DNA from: Amylostereum areolatum
Lineage: Eukaryota > Basidiomycota > Agaricomycetes > Russulales > Stereaceae
Reading direction: 5' to 3'
Length of the DNA stretch: 64,000 bases
Assembly (NCBI GenBank): GCA_012932865.1
Contig: SAXG01000008.1
Coordinates: forward strand, 248,001-312,000
Shown here: in pieces, positions 23,283 to 36,950 of the stretch
How positions within the stretch are numbered: the stretch's first letter is position 1
How the letters are laid out: every line of letters begins with the position of its first letter
Notes under the pieces: model-generated
Database searches by the model: none
The model's input: only the letters and a program-made list of their open reading frames with translations
Told to the model about the DNA's origin: nothing
Program-made: the position numbers and the translations under genes

Positions 23283-25692
23283 CTATGATGGCGGAAGGAG
23301 GCAGACCACACCGGCAGTCAACATAAGAGGTACATAAACCTGACACACCAACGGAGCAAACCACACCCCTAGCACATTCCATTGCCACATCGCCTGTTGT
23401 ACTTCCTCTGGAAGAAATAGCCACCCGAATGCGAGCACCGCATATACGGAGTATTTGACCACTCGGCTTGAGACGGACGGCGAAGGGGACGCCACGGAAA
23501 GGGGGACGCCCAGAGTAACGGCAAGCAGGGCCGCAAGGGAGAAGTTGAGCACGGATGTGACAGATATGACGGCACTCGCTAGACACAGCGTTGCGGCCTT
23601 CAGCACAATCCACGTTGGTGCGCGCGAAGACGGTGGTCCAGGAAGGGCGAGCACAGCGAGGGGAAGAACACCCAATACCAATGCAAGAGCGGGAGTCCAC
23701 GTCTGTATAAGAAGATGCGCTGTCAATAATTGACCGACTCCGACCAAAGCCTTCACCTACGGATTGGGCACTCAAGAATTGGGGTATGCGGAGTACAGCA
23801 AACAAGATGACTCCAAGGTGATATGTGCAGGATGACAGCACAAACACGTCTAAGAAACCACGACTTCGGCGCACCCATTTCTTCTGAGGTGATGGTTGAA
23901 CGACTGTCTTTCCTTCGACACAGATGTCCTCGTCCAGGACCTCGATCCATCCCGACTGTACCCATGCGCCCAAACCTCCAAACATGAGGGCAGCACCGAC
24001 AAGGATTGCGCTAGGAAGATACATGCCGATTTTGAGGAATTTCTGCGGTGTCGTCATGATATAAAAGAAGAAGGAGGCGTGCAGGCGTTCAAGAAGGTTG
24101 CCCATGGTGCGAAGAGTGGACTCGACTACGCTACAAACGCAAATCAGCCAACCAACGATGACCCGTGTATTGGTAACCATACCGTCCGAGAGCATGGAAA
24201 CCATGAGGCCCGTTAGACGGGACAGCATATAGGGTTATGGCATCTATACGGAATCTACAAGTCATGTCAGCATGGTCCCACGAAAATGGCAGAAATCTCA
24301 CTGGTGGAGGAGCCCATGCACTCCGCTGGCTGTCCCGCGTGCTTGATGGCTAGCATGTTTCAGAATATTTCTTGCCCGATATGCGTAATCAAGGACATCT
24401 TGCCGTTCTGCGAACGACTTTGGGACCCAAGAAGGTATCGCCGCTAGGGTTTGCTGGCGTCCTGGATACTCTGTTGGCTCACGGTGATCGTACATGACGA
24501 TCGGCACCCCTCCAGTGAAATGTGAAATGATGCCGAAACTATTAATGAGGTCTTGATTAGGCAGACGTCCGTTGAGTCCCTCTGACATGAAGAGATATAT
24601 TCAGTAAACGTATGTGACCGCAACAAGTACACTTACCGCGGAAGAACCCTAGGTGAGAGAAAGAGTGACCCGGATAGTCAATATTGAGAGCTGTCCAGAT
24701 GACGCCCGATGACAGGGTCAGAGGTTCTGCGGCAAGGTCTGGATGAATGGGGTCAGGATATATCTCTTCGGCGTGTATTGCCGTAATAACGGACTGGATT
24801 GCGTAACGCCGTGATACGAGCTGGCCCACGCATGCATGCCATCCAAGTAGTTGTCACTGATCACGAATATAAGGTCCTTGGACCAATGCGAGTATTCTGT
24901 GGGATTGGTAAGAACGACGCATGGAAAACTGAAGGAACACCTTTACTTCTCAAGAAAGCAGACAAGGCAAGAATTGTAGACACTCCACGCAAGTTGTGGC
25001 CGCCGGTCATGCTTGTCCACGATGCGCTGATGACAACAGCCTCTGTCCCTGATGTCCGCGGTGAACGAAATACAGCATATGCGTTGGATCCATTCAGGAG
25101 CTTTAACGGGTTATTGAGGATCAACCGTCATAAGAGGACGAAGAACACACCCCAGTAAGTGTAGAGAATGAATAGTTCTGTGTAGCAGCAGGTATACCCA
25201 GTTTGAGAAACTCGGTCATGAAGTAGGTGGCTCGTCTGTGACCCCAAGCATTAATACAAAACTTCGAGTGGTCGGGAGAACCTACTCGTCGCTTGATGCA
25301 TTCCTATCGCGCAGTTCTTCAAGCTCTCGCAGATAGTTGTCCGCGTGGCCAACATCACCCCAGTTCCAATAAGTATTGACCTACGCGAATGTCGGTTGGA
25401 AAGCTAGAGTGATGGAGAGAGCGACGCACTTGGGCCGGTTGTAGGGCATTTTCGTCGATGTAAACCTTGTTTCCAAGATGTGGTAATGGAAGAGCTAGCA
25501 TCCAAACATAACCTGCGACAAGGAGTGCAATGCTGGTCACGTCAACACAGAAAACGAAGAAACGGAGAAATCCACCTACCGTATATATGTAAGGTTCTGC
25601 CAAAGGGCATCAGTGAGATTTCTTCGCCTTCGCAAGCGAGTGACGTTGTCGCCCTTGAGAATACGCCTCAACTTTTCGAGGATGACCGACAT
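23283..25692 (-). CDS. GAA1: GPI transamidase subunit GAA1
   Basis: ER-membrane component of the complex that attaches GPI anchors to proteins. The start at 25692 (MSVILEKLRRILKGDN) gives a short basic cytosolic tail, then the first transmembrane helix (IALLVAGYVWMLALPLP), as in yeast Gaa1; an upstream in-frame ATG at 25815 would leave only 40 bp to the next gene. Luminal-domain motifs: NTYWNWGDVGHADNYLRELE, SWTSMTGGHNLRGVSTILAL, GLNGRLPNQDLINSFGIISH. The C-terminal half carries several hydrophobic helices (FLKIGMYLPSAILVGAALMF and others to the stop). Many short introns split the gene, so the middle is approximate. It is divergent from the USP48-like gene. Confidence 0.87.
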
Positions 25693-25855
25693 GAGGGTGG
25701 AATCTGGACGCGTCGCGGTGTCGGACAATGAGCGAGACGCAATCGCGGGGGCGGTCCGCATCTGCCGGGCAACACGAGCGCGTCGCGACTCAGCGATGTT
25801 CTCCTGCTGCTTCAATCATCCATTCCTCTTTGTGTCTGCATAACCGCCTTTCTGA
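25693..25855. promoter_or_regulatory. Bidirectional promoter, GAA1 / USP48-like
   Basis: 163 bp between the inferred ATGs. No TATA box or repeat is seen. Confidence 0.4.
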
Positions 25856-28800
25856 ATGTCGGCAGTTAATGGCAGGAGAAAGCGCAAGAATGTCCAGGAA
25901 GGTCTAGTTACTGGAGAACGTCTCAAGCGACATAAACTGGCTACCGAGGAAATCTGGCATTCACCCTGGGATTGGGTTGGCATCGAGGTCCACACTGCCG
26001 ATGATATCTCCAAGGAGCACCTACTCGCCACATGTAGTCTATCCCGAAACTCACCTCATCCATTCTGCCCCAACAAATTCCGTAATCGTGCTCCCAAAGC
26101 CTCGAGCCAATCCCCCGCGGATCCCCCGGCCAAAGACGGCCCTCCAGACGACGTGATCATCATATCCGAGGATGAATCGCCGACCTGCAGCAAGAGATAT
26201 TGTAAGAAGAACCCCAACTGTCTCAACTATCTGGGCCACGAGAAGTGGGAGTTTCCAGGTACTTCACCGCTTCGCTGCCGCGTTGGTCGTGACGTGCAAT
26301 TGATAGTATATTCCCTCAGTGGAAGCACAGAAATCATACTTGGCGGTATCACAGCTGGGAAAGGACCCTCGTCTTGAAAATCGAAAAGACGATCTACCTG
26401 TCGGTTTGCGAGTGCGTTCCTATCCAATGTCTTATACGTTCTCCTCGCCTGACTCTGGATAGAACCTTGGTGCAACGTGTTACGCGAATGCATATATACA
26501 GGTCTGTCTTTGTCTGAATCTTCTCTACTCATCAACTGAACCAAGTCGGTGAAAGGTTTGGTTCCAGGACCTTGCTTTCCGGAACGGTGTATATCGATGT
26601 CTGCCGCCTCACGACAAGGATAATTCTTTTGAGGTATGTGGTATGGTCTGTGGTCCTCAGCTTATAGTAACCGGTCATCGTAGGATTCTCCCATATTCCA
26701 GCTGCAGAGCACTTTCGCTGCACTGCAGGATGGCAAAAAGAAGGTCTTCAACCCTGTCAAGCTTGTGGAGAGTTTGAAGCTTAGGACATCGGAGCAGCAA
26801 GATGCGCAAGAGTTTGTCTTTCTCGCCATTTCGTTGTTGTCAAATTAGGACCCTCTTACTTGCAGGTTTTCTAAACTCTTCATGTCACACTTAGACAACG
26901 AATTCCAAAAGCAGTCCGATCCAAGCTTGAAAAGCTTATTATCGGATCAAGTAAGCGTACCATCGTCTGCCTGCCTGTCTTCCGATTTATGACTAGTTTC
27001 GTGAAGTTCGAGGGTCAGCAAGCGTATACAACCACATGTCACAAGTGTAAAACTCGCTCTGAGACAAACTCTAATTTCTTGGAGCTAGAGTTGAATCTGG
27101 AGGTCCTTTGTCTTTCTTCAACTGCTTGAACGAATTATATTGACAGGTTCTCACAGAACAAGACATCGATCGATAGTCGACTACAAGCACTACTCCAGCC
27201 CGAAATCCTTTCCGGAGACAACCAGTAAGCTTTTTATCTCACACAAACTTGGCTACCTAGTGAACCAAGGTCGTTCATCATAGGTATCGCTGCTCTCGAT
27301 GTGACTCCCTACAAGATGCTACTCGACAGGTTGTCCTTCGGAAACTCCCCCCAGTCCTTCACTTCTCACTTCTACGATTCATCTTTGACGTGTCTACACT
27401 AGAGAGGAAGAAGAGCAAATGCAGCATCACGTTTCCTACTATCATCGATATGAACCGTTACCTCGACAAACAGGACGAGTCACCTACCGCAAACGTTTAT
27501 GAACTCAGGGGCATCCTTTTGCACAAAGGGTCTAGTGCATACCACGGTCACTACGAGGCAATGGTCTGCGACGCACGGTGCGCAACATCGTTTATATTGT
27601 ATACGCGTAACTCATTTCGGCGATAGTAGTGAACAAGTCTGGCATCTTTTTAACGACGAAGTAGTCACCAGAATGAAGGCTCCCGGGGTTGAGCCCCTCC
27701 ATGATAACGATGCGAGGTACCGCAGCACCACTCCGGCGTTCGTTGTGATTGCACTACTCACATCCTCATATCCTCAGTTCCAGTTCTAAACCGCGACCTA
27801 TCGCAAAGAAGCGACGAAGGATTGACAGTGACGACGAGGTGGTCGAGTATGCTGCTCGCCAAATCTATACTACGGGTTGCTGACCAGTCGTTGTAGAATT
27901 CCTCACCCACCTAGCAGCCAGCTCAGTCATCAACCGTTCCCTGGTGCAAGGTCAGTTTATAGCATAGCATATAATGTCCACTTCTCTCCCTTGATACATG
28001 ATGTTTAGAATTGTCACCTCAAAGGACGCATATATGCTCGTGTATGCACGACGGGAAACCCATGGACCCCGAGTCAAGACCATACCTCCACCTCTTCGAG
28101 CACGCAGTGCTATTCATAATCTCAATTCTACTCACGACCAGGCAGTGGCAACCTACGTGGACAAGTATGTGGTTCATATGCATACAAACTCGGTGGGCTT
28201 ATTGGAAGGTGACAGACTAGGGGCTGCCATGAAGAGGTTCGAGATGCATTGCCGCAGCATGCACGCGATCCTACATTCTTGGAACGTTGTCTCCGCTGAC
28301 CAGGTATTTTCAACACGTTTTCTTGCATGTCTTGCGTTTATCCTTGGAAATCAGAGGGCAGTTATCGTTAGCCAGCAAGCTATGAATGAGTTTGTATCTA
28401 GACTGCTCACCAAGAGCCCCGCAAAGTTTTCTGAAGACCTTGCTGAATCCTCCGAGGCTCCAGTCAAAGCTTCCGAGGTTGATGTACACAACGCCAATGG
28501 AAAAATTGAGCCACCTTCCGGTCCGAGTGTAGACCCCACAGGAACTGATATCTCTAACCGCGATATCATCTGCGAGCATGGCAAACTTGACCCTTCCAAG
28601 TCTGCTGATATGAAGCGGGTCAACGCGGTTTGATTTCTCTTTCGTTGACCGGCTCGAGATCAATCACTGATCATCTGTGTAGACCTCTTACGAACGCATG
28701 AAGTCGGACATGGGCATCCAGCTCCTTCCTGAATTGACCCTGGATGATGTCTGTGGGATCTGTGTGAGGGAGACATTCAACGGTATGCACTCCAATTACA

Positions 28801-30594
28801 CCCGTGGGTTTGAATGGCCCTTAAATGCTATCGCGCCAATTCAGAGAAGCTTTACCAACACAGACATCCTAAGCATGTCGCCGAGTTCGAGCTGTTATGC
28901 GATAATCGACAACTCGGGAACTTCTGGGTATCAAAGGCATGGCTCAAGGGTATGTGTTCCTATCCATTGACACCCACCTGAATATACGAACCTCCTTCAG
29001 ATTGGCGACAACCGAAGCCGAAGATGCATCTTGTTGGACACGACGATCCCCCGCCTGACTCTGCGCCATATGGCGGCCACGTCACCTGTGAGCATGGCGG
29101 ACTTTGCCATAACATCACGGCTCGTCAGCGAATATCCCAAGAGGTATGCGGATAATTCGTGTTGTACGCGGATGTAACGCTAACGTATAAGCTTCCCAGG
29201 CATATACGTTACTCCAGTCGCTGTTCCCAGACTGGAACACGTTTTCGGATGCCACTGAGCCCTGCGCGGTGTGTATGGTCGCAGTCGAGATGTCCCGAGG
29301 AGACAAAATGGAGTTGCGGAAGAAGGCCGAAGAGGAGAAGGTACGCTCGTCTAAGCCTATTCTGCCTTGTCAAACTCCTGGAATGTCCGTTGTAGGCCCG
29401 GCTCAAACACATGCACGAGAACGCGCTTAACAACAACACGATGCTCCTTGAGAATGTGCCTCTTGCTCTGGTTCCATCGGCGTTCGTGAACCTGTGGAGA
29501 CTCTGGATCCTACGACCAACACATCATCCGCGCCCCCAACGACTGGATAACTCCTCCTTTGTATGCCAACACGGCCTGTTAACCGTTGATCCCAATAAAG
29601 GCGACTTGGACGCGTCGATGTGTTTGGTGCGCAAGGACGACTGGCTATTGCTGGAGACTTTGTACGTTTCATGCCATAATCGCCTGTCGAGGCGACCCAA
29701 TCCTAATGACTGTTGGGTAGTTATGAGGCGGGGCCAGCGATCTTCATGGAAAAGTCTTCGGAAATGGAGGACAATGAGAGCAAACCTTGGGCCTTTTCGC
29801 CATCGGTCTGCGAAAGTTGTCGCATACAACGGTCGGTCTTGCATCAAATAGATTGCACCATCCTTACCTTATACTCTCCATAGGAAGTCTGCCTATGATA
29901 TCACGGAGGTCACAGTGCGCATCCTGAGCGCTGGTGACGCTAACCCCACTCCAGATACTTTTGTTTCGAGCAAACCACCTCAGTCCACGCCGACCGAATC
30001 TAGCCAAACTACTCTCACGACCTACAAATCCAAGTTCAAAGTCAGTGGCCCCCAAAGACAATCCAAACGCATTCGATCTAATGCTCGACGGAGAGAGCGG
30101 CGATTGGGTATATCCAAAAACATGACCGTAAAGGAGATAAAGCTCATGGTATTTTGGGTTGATCGATGTCGGTTGACTACCGCTTAACCACTGGCCCCTT
30201 TCAGCTCCAGGAAGAACTCGATATCCCGACGATTTGTCAACGGCTTTTCTATCAAGGTTGCGAGTTGCACGACAACGGCGCGACGGTCGCTGTGCTGGGC
30301 ATCTTGGCGAATGACGTCCTGGACCTCCGGGAAGAGCGAGAGGATGTTGACCTCCTCGATATCTCAGACTCAGAGCACCAACGGTCAAGACGAAGGGACG
30401 AAGGCGGCGGTTTCGGTGGTACACTGTTGGGCGGCGACATACCCTCCGACTCGATAACATCCACATACGACGATTCGGGCACCGAAAGAACTTCATCTCC
30501 CCCGGACATGGACACAGCCAAAGCCTGTTCAGCATGTACGTTTAGGAACCCTATCCCTGCCCTTGCCTGTAGCATGTGCGAAACCCCGTTCTGA
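25856..30594 (+). CDS. USP48-type ubiquitin carboxyl-terminal hydrolase
   Basis: Cysteine deubiquitinase. N-terminal family motif CKKNPNCLNYLGHEKWEF is followed, after two introns, by the Cys box NLGATCYANAYIQ/VWFQDL, a QQDAQEF motif near 26805, a zinc ribbon (TCHKCKT ... CSRCDS), and the His box HKGSSAYHGHYEAMV with VWHLFNDEVV. The long C-terminal half has DUSP-like Cys segments (DVCGICVRETFN, HVTCEHGGLCHN, FVCQHGLLTVDP). It then has a ubiquitin-like domain (MTVKEIKLM/LQEELDIPTICQR) and a terminal RanBP2-type zinc finger (ACSACTFRNPIPALACSMC). The USP-DUSP-Ubl order is that of USP48; a terminal zinc finger is an addition I have not seen in animal USP48. The gene has well over a dozen introns, so exact boundaries need transcripts. 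Confidence 0.85.
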
Positions 30595-30875
30595 GGCACA
30601 CCACGACCTACCCTTTCTGTACTTTTGTAATTCGAGATTCGTGCTATATTATACATGATCGATGATCGGTCCTCATTGCTGCGCGCATCAACGACGAATA
30701 GCGGTCGATCGAGTGCTCAACAGAGGAAAGTATGCGAATTCTATCAGAACAACGAGGTGAGGGCTACAAAAATATATGCAAAGCAAGGATTCAATAAGTT
30801 CAGCGCGCTAGTAACCTACCCACGATAGACCCGTACAACAGAGAGGGGAAGAGAGAAAACGACCGTCCTGCATCG

Positions 30876-33800
30876 CTATGAATGTTGAGAATATGACATG
30901 AGGTCGACTGTCGGCAGGGGAGGAGGGGGAAGAGGCTGCGCAGCGAACAACGGTCGGGCGATCATCGTGCCCGTGGAATGCGGTCGAAGAGGATCCATCG
31001 AGGACGAAATAGACTGATTTAGCGCTCCAGGCGCCGACACGACTGGAGCGCGAGTTTGTTGCTGAAGAAGAGAACTTGCAGTCATCAAGACGTCAACTTC
31101 GCTCGACAGTGGCCCTGTGATTTCCACCGCTTGAGCCACGGCCGACTGCGTGGCGACGGACACTTCATTCACAGTAACTTGAGCCGAAGAGGACTGAAGG
31201 GGAGGCAGCCCAGCAGAGAGATGCGCGGCAGCGAGCGCAGAGCGATCGGCCGCCACTTGACGTGCAGCTTGTAGTACAACTTGTTGCGCGGCAGTGGCGA
31301 GAACATTGGAAGGCTGGGCTGAAATGCTTCCTTGCGCGTTCACAGTCTGGTCGACAGCCTGGGCAGTAACTGTGAGGACATGCTGCTGTTTGGCCAGAGC
31401 CTGGAGTTCCGGACCAGCTTCAGCTGGTGCACCGGAAGCAACCACCTGAGATTGCGCCTCCTGGGCCACGCGTTGAGCGGCCGTGGTCAACACTTGGATG
31501 ACCTGTGCATCCTGCGAAGGAACTGCGGACGAGTGCGGCTGAGAGATGGATGCCTGAGACCGAATCAACGGCGGAGGTGCGGGAGCCGCTGCCCTGGATA
31601 GTGAAGAAAACGACATACTGAATACTAGCATGATCGACAGGTACTCCCAGCTTACCTCGATGACGATGCCTGGGAAACAACCGAGTCGCTTTGGATACGA
31701 CGAGAGCTTTCACCGGCAAGCGAAGGACGACGTGAAGATGGGGCGAAGTTGGTGTCAACATTTGACATAGGTGCAATGGCGATGTGAACTGTCTGGGACA
31801 GGAACTCGTCTTTTCCGTCTTGTACGAACTGAGATGCACGTTGAGCACATGGACGGTCGAATGTACACGAGATTTACTGACCCTCGCTTCGACCGTAACG
31901 TCACAACTCTGAGCATCAGGAGTCGGCACGCCGGTAAGCGAGTCGTTATCCCAAGATAACCAGGTCGGGAGGGCAGGTGAAGAGTAATTGACTGGAAGGT
32001 TGTTCCTAGATGCCTGAGGATCCCATATCCGCGGAGCCCATGACCATCGGAGGCCGACGTAGGCAACACCAGGAGGCAGACCTGCCAATCGACGATGGAA
32101 AGGTCGGAAATGCCACCCGCCTTCCGTCGCCTTCTTGGCTTCTATGTTCCAGATGTGGTTACCCTTTGATTTGGCTTTCTTGCCGTCCTCATTGAACCGC
32201 GAGATATACGACGAGTTCCAAAGGTAATTGCGAATCTGGTATCCTTCAGAATTTGCATGCCAAGCAGCGAATGAACGACACATCTCACCTTTTTCATCGG
32301 AATTTTGTCCTCTGGGTAGCCTTGCTTTGCGAGCTACACAATCAGAAAAAATAAGTACGTCTCGCGCTCATGGTAAAAAACAGTCAAACCTCTTCCAAAA
32401 AGGCGTTGGTGAATGCCTGTATCCGGAATTTGAATGGTCTGAAGTCCGGTGACTCGTCCAAACGTTGCATCTTCTTAGCCATGAGTGTCTGGTGAATCGG
32501 CTCTCCCTTGGAGTCCGTGGCTTCCACTGTAATACCGTGTCAGAAGAATGTACGATGTACGAACCGGAAAGGAGGGAAATCTCACAGTTCGAACAGATTT
32601 TGTTCAGAAACTCGAAGAACACCCTGTCAACTTCCCCGCGATATTCCTGGGGCACTTCATTGCTGTGGTTGGTGGCCTGGGGTGTGGACAGGCTGTCCAT
32701 AGCTCCAAATGAACGACGATGACCGGTGGATGGATTTCCGAAGTCCATGCTGTCTCCCCGACTTCGATAGTACTCCCCCCGAGAAGGCGGCGATCCTGTA
32801 TCGGAGTCTTGATCATCGTCGCCGTCCGTGAGGGGGCTATGTTCTGGTGAGATAGCTGTAGGCGGACGAGAGTGCTGATACTCGACATGCTCCTCGATCA
32901 CGGATGGAGCCACAGCATATGCGAAGGGGTCCGCTTGCGAAGCAGACAGCGAGTTGGACCGAGACATGCGCGGTGGGGGGTGGCCGATCGACGCAGGTGC
33001 TGAAGCAGACGGGGCCAAGGAGGAAGAGGCTGGAGTGAATGGCGCCGAGGAAGGGAAGGAAGAGCTGCCCGTCATGATGAGGTTCTGAATCTCAACGTTT
33101 CCATTAAGATCTCCAGACAGTGAATGGTGATGTTGGTGCCTGGTGAATGCGGGAGCCTGTTGCGCCCAAGCTTCTGGAGAGTGACCATATGCTGTAATGT
33201 GCCCTGGCATATTAGTATGCGTGGCAGGTGCCGACGAAGGGGGTGAGAAATCAATAGAAGCTCGTGAGGAGGTTGAGACTAGGTTGAGGGGGGCGGGAGG
33301 CATGGGCGGGCCGCCTTGAAATCCGATGGTTGCTGGAGGAGTCAAGTTCGAAGGATGGAATAGATTAAGTTGTTGTTGCTGGAACGAGGTCCCGTGAGAA
33401 CTGGCCGGGCGCGATTGTGACGCTGATGTCGACGGAAATGCGGATATGACCTGGGGATCGATACCAGCGGATGGCGGAAGGGATCCTGAGGGTGGCATGG
33501 TGAATGTGAAAGAGGATGCGGAGGGAATAGGTGGCAGCATAGACTGGTCTTCTTGCGGCTCCAGCTTGAGTGCTTTGAGAACGCGGTCTTCACCTCTGTT
33601 AGAGGCGCATCGTTTGCGCGACTCTGTATCACCAGGACTGCCGGATGTGCCACTGTCCAGCGCTTGAGAGTCCAAGTTCGGCTGACCTTTCTGCTGAACC
33701 ATCTGCTGAAAATGACTTCCCTGCCCGTGCCTAGAGAGGCGAGGCGGAGAAGCGCGCACAGGCGACACGGTATCACTCGGTGGGCTAGGCCCATCGACGA

Positions 33801-34719
33801 GCCTCGTGGCGGCAATGAGCTCTGAGACTAGCGCTATGGTTTTCTTCAGCTCATCGATCTTGACACCGGCAGTCGCACTATGGCCGAGCGAGCAGGCCTG
33901 TCGAGCCGAATTCGCCGTATGCATGATACTAAAGGGAATGAGTATAAGACGCCGAGAGATGTGGAAGAACGCGTACTTCTTCAGCATGTCTCCCACGACC
34001 ATGAGGTGCGGGCCACCGGGTATTTCGAATGATCCATCTCCCCCATTATTCGAAGTACCGTCAAAGTCCGAGGGTGGAAAGTGGAAACCGGAGCTTTGAC
34101 TGGTGGGAGGTCCGCTGTTTGTGGACGGTGTAACCAAATCCACACCTGGGCCTAAATGGCCGGGAGATGCTGAAGAAGCAGATCGACTTCTGGCGTCTGG
34201 AAGGCCAATATTGTCGAGTGCAGACGCTATAGATGTCGGTTGTATTGAGTAACCGGGGTTTACGCCAGGTATGGCAGGAGAGGATGGATTGGAGGCATAG
34301 CTGGACGCGGAGGCACTTCCCGGGGAGGAGTGCGTGCGAGTAGATATATCCGAGATGGAATCACCAAGGTACCCATCATGCCCTGTATGCTGGAAAGCGG
34401 ACAGCACGCCTGGGGACGACGTACCGTCGAGAGGCGCAGGCGGGGGCATAGAGTCCACGGGGCCGATGTCCATTGGACGGTGCGAAGGAGGCGCACTCGC
34501 ACCGGAGAAGTCCATCTGGACGGGAATGGATGATCCAGGATTGACGTCTTTGGAAAAGAGAGAGGAAGAAAGGGAAGCGTGGGCGAGGGCGATGTCGTGC
34601 TGCGAGGGACCGAGGACGGAAGAGAAAGGATTGGCGGGGTCTCCAGGCTGTGTGACGGATGGGGAAGTAAGGTCGATCAACCCTACGTGCTGGTAGTGTC
34701 CATCGTGAGGGGAACCCAT
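30876..34719 (-). CDS. Large uncharacterised low-complexity protein with conserved core and Ig-like segment
   Basis: Not recognised by name. The start MGSPHDGHYQHVGLIDLTSP opens some 600 residues of Ser/Pro-rich disorder, with an intron near 33935-33982 and a short helical segment (GVKIDELKKTIALVSELIAA). A compact core follows: VPQEYRGEVDRVFFEFLNKI, ESPDFRPFKFRIQAFTNAFL, YPEDKIPMKKIRNYLWNSSY, SKGNHIWNIEAKK and FRPFHRRLAGLPPGVAYVGL, then WSWAPRIWDPQ. Next is a putative Ig-like (He_PIG-type) stretch, LPTWLSWDNDSLTGVPTP. The C-terminal exon (to 30876) is Ala/Gln-rich with repeated TTAAQRVAQEAQ-like amphipathic stretches. The layout suggests a nuclear or signalling regulator, but that is inference. 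Frame continuity across at least five exons supports a real gene. Confidence 0.75.
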
Positions 34720-35676
34720 CAAGCTGGCACGAAAATCGACTGGGCAGAGAGCGACTGTGTGAGAGGAATCTCAAGGGCGGCGACGGGTGCGTTGTACTTG
34801 TGGACGGCGCAGCCACTCGCGACGAGAAGCTAAAGATCGCAAATAAGCATTACAAAAGTTGCAGAGGGAAAGTGTGTGCGCAGAGGATCGTCAGGGAAAG
34901 ACGAGGAAAAACGCTGACTTGGACTTGGATGCCGACCTCTGGCTAGAGCTGGTTGAGACCCCAGCGCGTACGCAGCTGCGTGAAGGAGAAAGTTGGAGTT
35001 GGCGAGAACGAGAACGCGTAGATGTTGGTGGTGAGAGGTATGGGAGAGTTAAGAGAGAGCAAGACGTGCGAGTTAGCGAGGAGCAAGGAACGCAAAGCAG
35101 GTGGAGGAGGCGCAACCCAAGCTCGAATGGCCGCGATTTCCTTGACAAAACTTGATTACTTTACTTTTCCCTTCAAACGGTCAATCATATGCGTCACGCA
35201 CTTGTTGCCTGGTCACGCTTTCAGATCTCAGTCGTGACCTGCTCGCGCGCCCGGCTCATCCCTTCAACCCCGACGTTTGAGTTTGTTGCAAGCCTCGCTC
35301 TCCTGCCTGGAACGTAGCCGTTCCCAGGATCGCATACATACATTCTCCGCACCCCCCAGTCGGACCACAGCCACGATTGTACATCTCGGTCTCGAATCTC
35401 GAGGTCCCCGACCCGCCACAGCCATACTACTACGCCGTTCAGCCATGCATACACTGCGTGTCGAGACACGCAATTGCACTGCCCAGTCAAAGGATAGCTG
35501 CATGGACCAGCTACCGCACCTCGTCCACATGGCCAATGTAACAACACGATCGCATTTGCCTCACGCTGCGCGAGCTAGAAGCACACTCTGTCGGAAATAA
35601 CGTTAACTTTACAGTACTAGTGAGATCGGGAGAAAGGGCATCGTCCTGCGGATACGAAAACTGCTGCCTGTGCGAA
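34720..35676. other. Intergenic region upstream of the low-complexity protein gene
   Basis: About 950 bp. No gene motif is seen; presumably promoter and 5' UTR of the minus-strand gene and the 3' end of LUC7. GA-rich stretches occur at 34855-35110. Confidence 0.4.
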
Positions 35677-36950
35677 TCAATATCTCCGCCTTCCGGGCGA
35701 CCTCGAACGGTCTTTGTCTCGACGGCGATCCCTAAGTAGCCGTGTCAGTGCAAAGCTATCGATCCAACCAGTTTAATGCCACGTACTCGTACCGAGACGA
35801 CGACGACTGCCTGTCATGACCACGATCGCGATCGCGGTCGCGGTAGTCGTCTCGAGATGATCGATGGTCGCGTGGCGGTCCACCTCCTGGTGCAGGCGCC
35901 GCTGCTGGTTGTGTCTTTCGCTTATCCCGCTCCTCCTTAAACTTCACCAACATGTTGCGGAGCTCGTGATAACCGAGATGCATCTAAGTAGCGTGAGCCT
36001 ATCGTGACCAGCTGTGCGCACAAATAACCGACCTTTCCGCCGAAATGGTCGGCCAACCGACGGTCCGAGTCGAGCACAGACAAGTACGCCCCACAGACAT
36101 CACAAACGCGTAATTTTTGGTGACCGGATGCTCCCGAGGTGTCAGTGAGTTGTTGCAAATCTCGCTGAGCACGAAGTCAACACCGCGTCGGGATGGGGAG
36201 ACTGTGATATACCTCTTTTTCAGCCTTCTCATTCTTCAAGGCCTCAATGGCAGCCATTTCCTTCATAGACTCCTCCACCTTACCCTGTTCACCTGAAGCG
36301 AGGCGATGAGGATGCTTGGGAAAGGACATGTTACGAACCACGTACCTAGAGTCTCGATCTTCTCAGTACCCCCCTGGATAGCAAGTTCGATCTCTGCAAT
36401 TTCCCTCATCTATCCACCGAGCTCGAGGGTCAGTTACCGTCCTACCATGCCCATAGATTTCCCAGCTCACCAAATTTGTTGTCTTCGCATTCTCCTCTGG
36501 CGTCTTTTCCAGCCGTCTCTGCGCCGTTCGAATCCGCCGGTCGCACTCGTCCACAAAGGCGAAGATGTTCGACTCATACTCCATCTGGAACCGCTGAAAG
36601 ATTGGATCGTTCGGCTCCTTCTCCCGCGCTTGAAGAAAGTCGGTCTTCAGCCTCTCGGTATGCGACTTTGGGCATGCGCCCAGATCCATTTTCTGTGGTA
36701 CGTGGGTGTCAACGCTTTGTCGTAAAGCAGATCAAGTAACGCACAGTGTTGGTGAAAAGCGTGTGTGGACATGTGCCGCACAAGAAGTTACGGCACACCT
36801 TCTCGTCCGACCATACGAGATTCGCGTTTGCGACACCCATAGCTTCGGGACCCATCATTTGCTGCAAAATGTTAGTTTGCCATCCGCCACTACGCACAGT
36901 CATATACGCACCTCTAAGAGCTTTCGCTGCATCTCTGCGAGACGACCCAT
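35677..36950 (-). CDS. LUC7: LUC7-like U1 snRNP splicing factor
   Basis: Component of U1 snRNP that helps 5' splice-site choice. The start MGRLAEMQRKLLE is followed by QMMGPEAMG and the first zinc finger (VCRNFLCGTCPHTLFTNT), DLGACPKSHTERLKTDFLQA, a central coiled-coil region, the second zinc finger (VCDVCGAYLSVLDSDRRLAD ... H) and LGYHELRNMLVKFKEERDK. The last exon reads DRRRDKDRSRSPGRRRY and ends at 35677, giving an Arg/Asp-rich then RS-like tail typical of LUC7L proteins. All splice joints inspected keep frame. The 504-bp region 36951-37454 holds its promoter. Confidence 0.92.
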
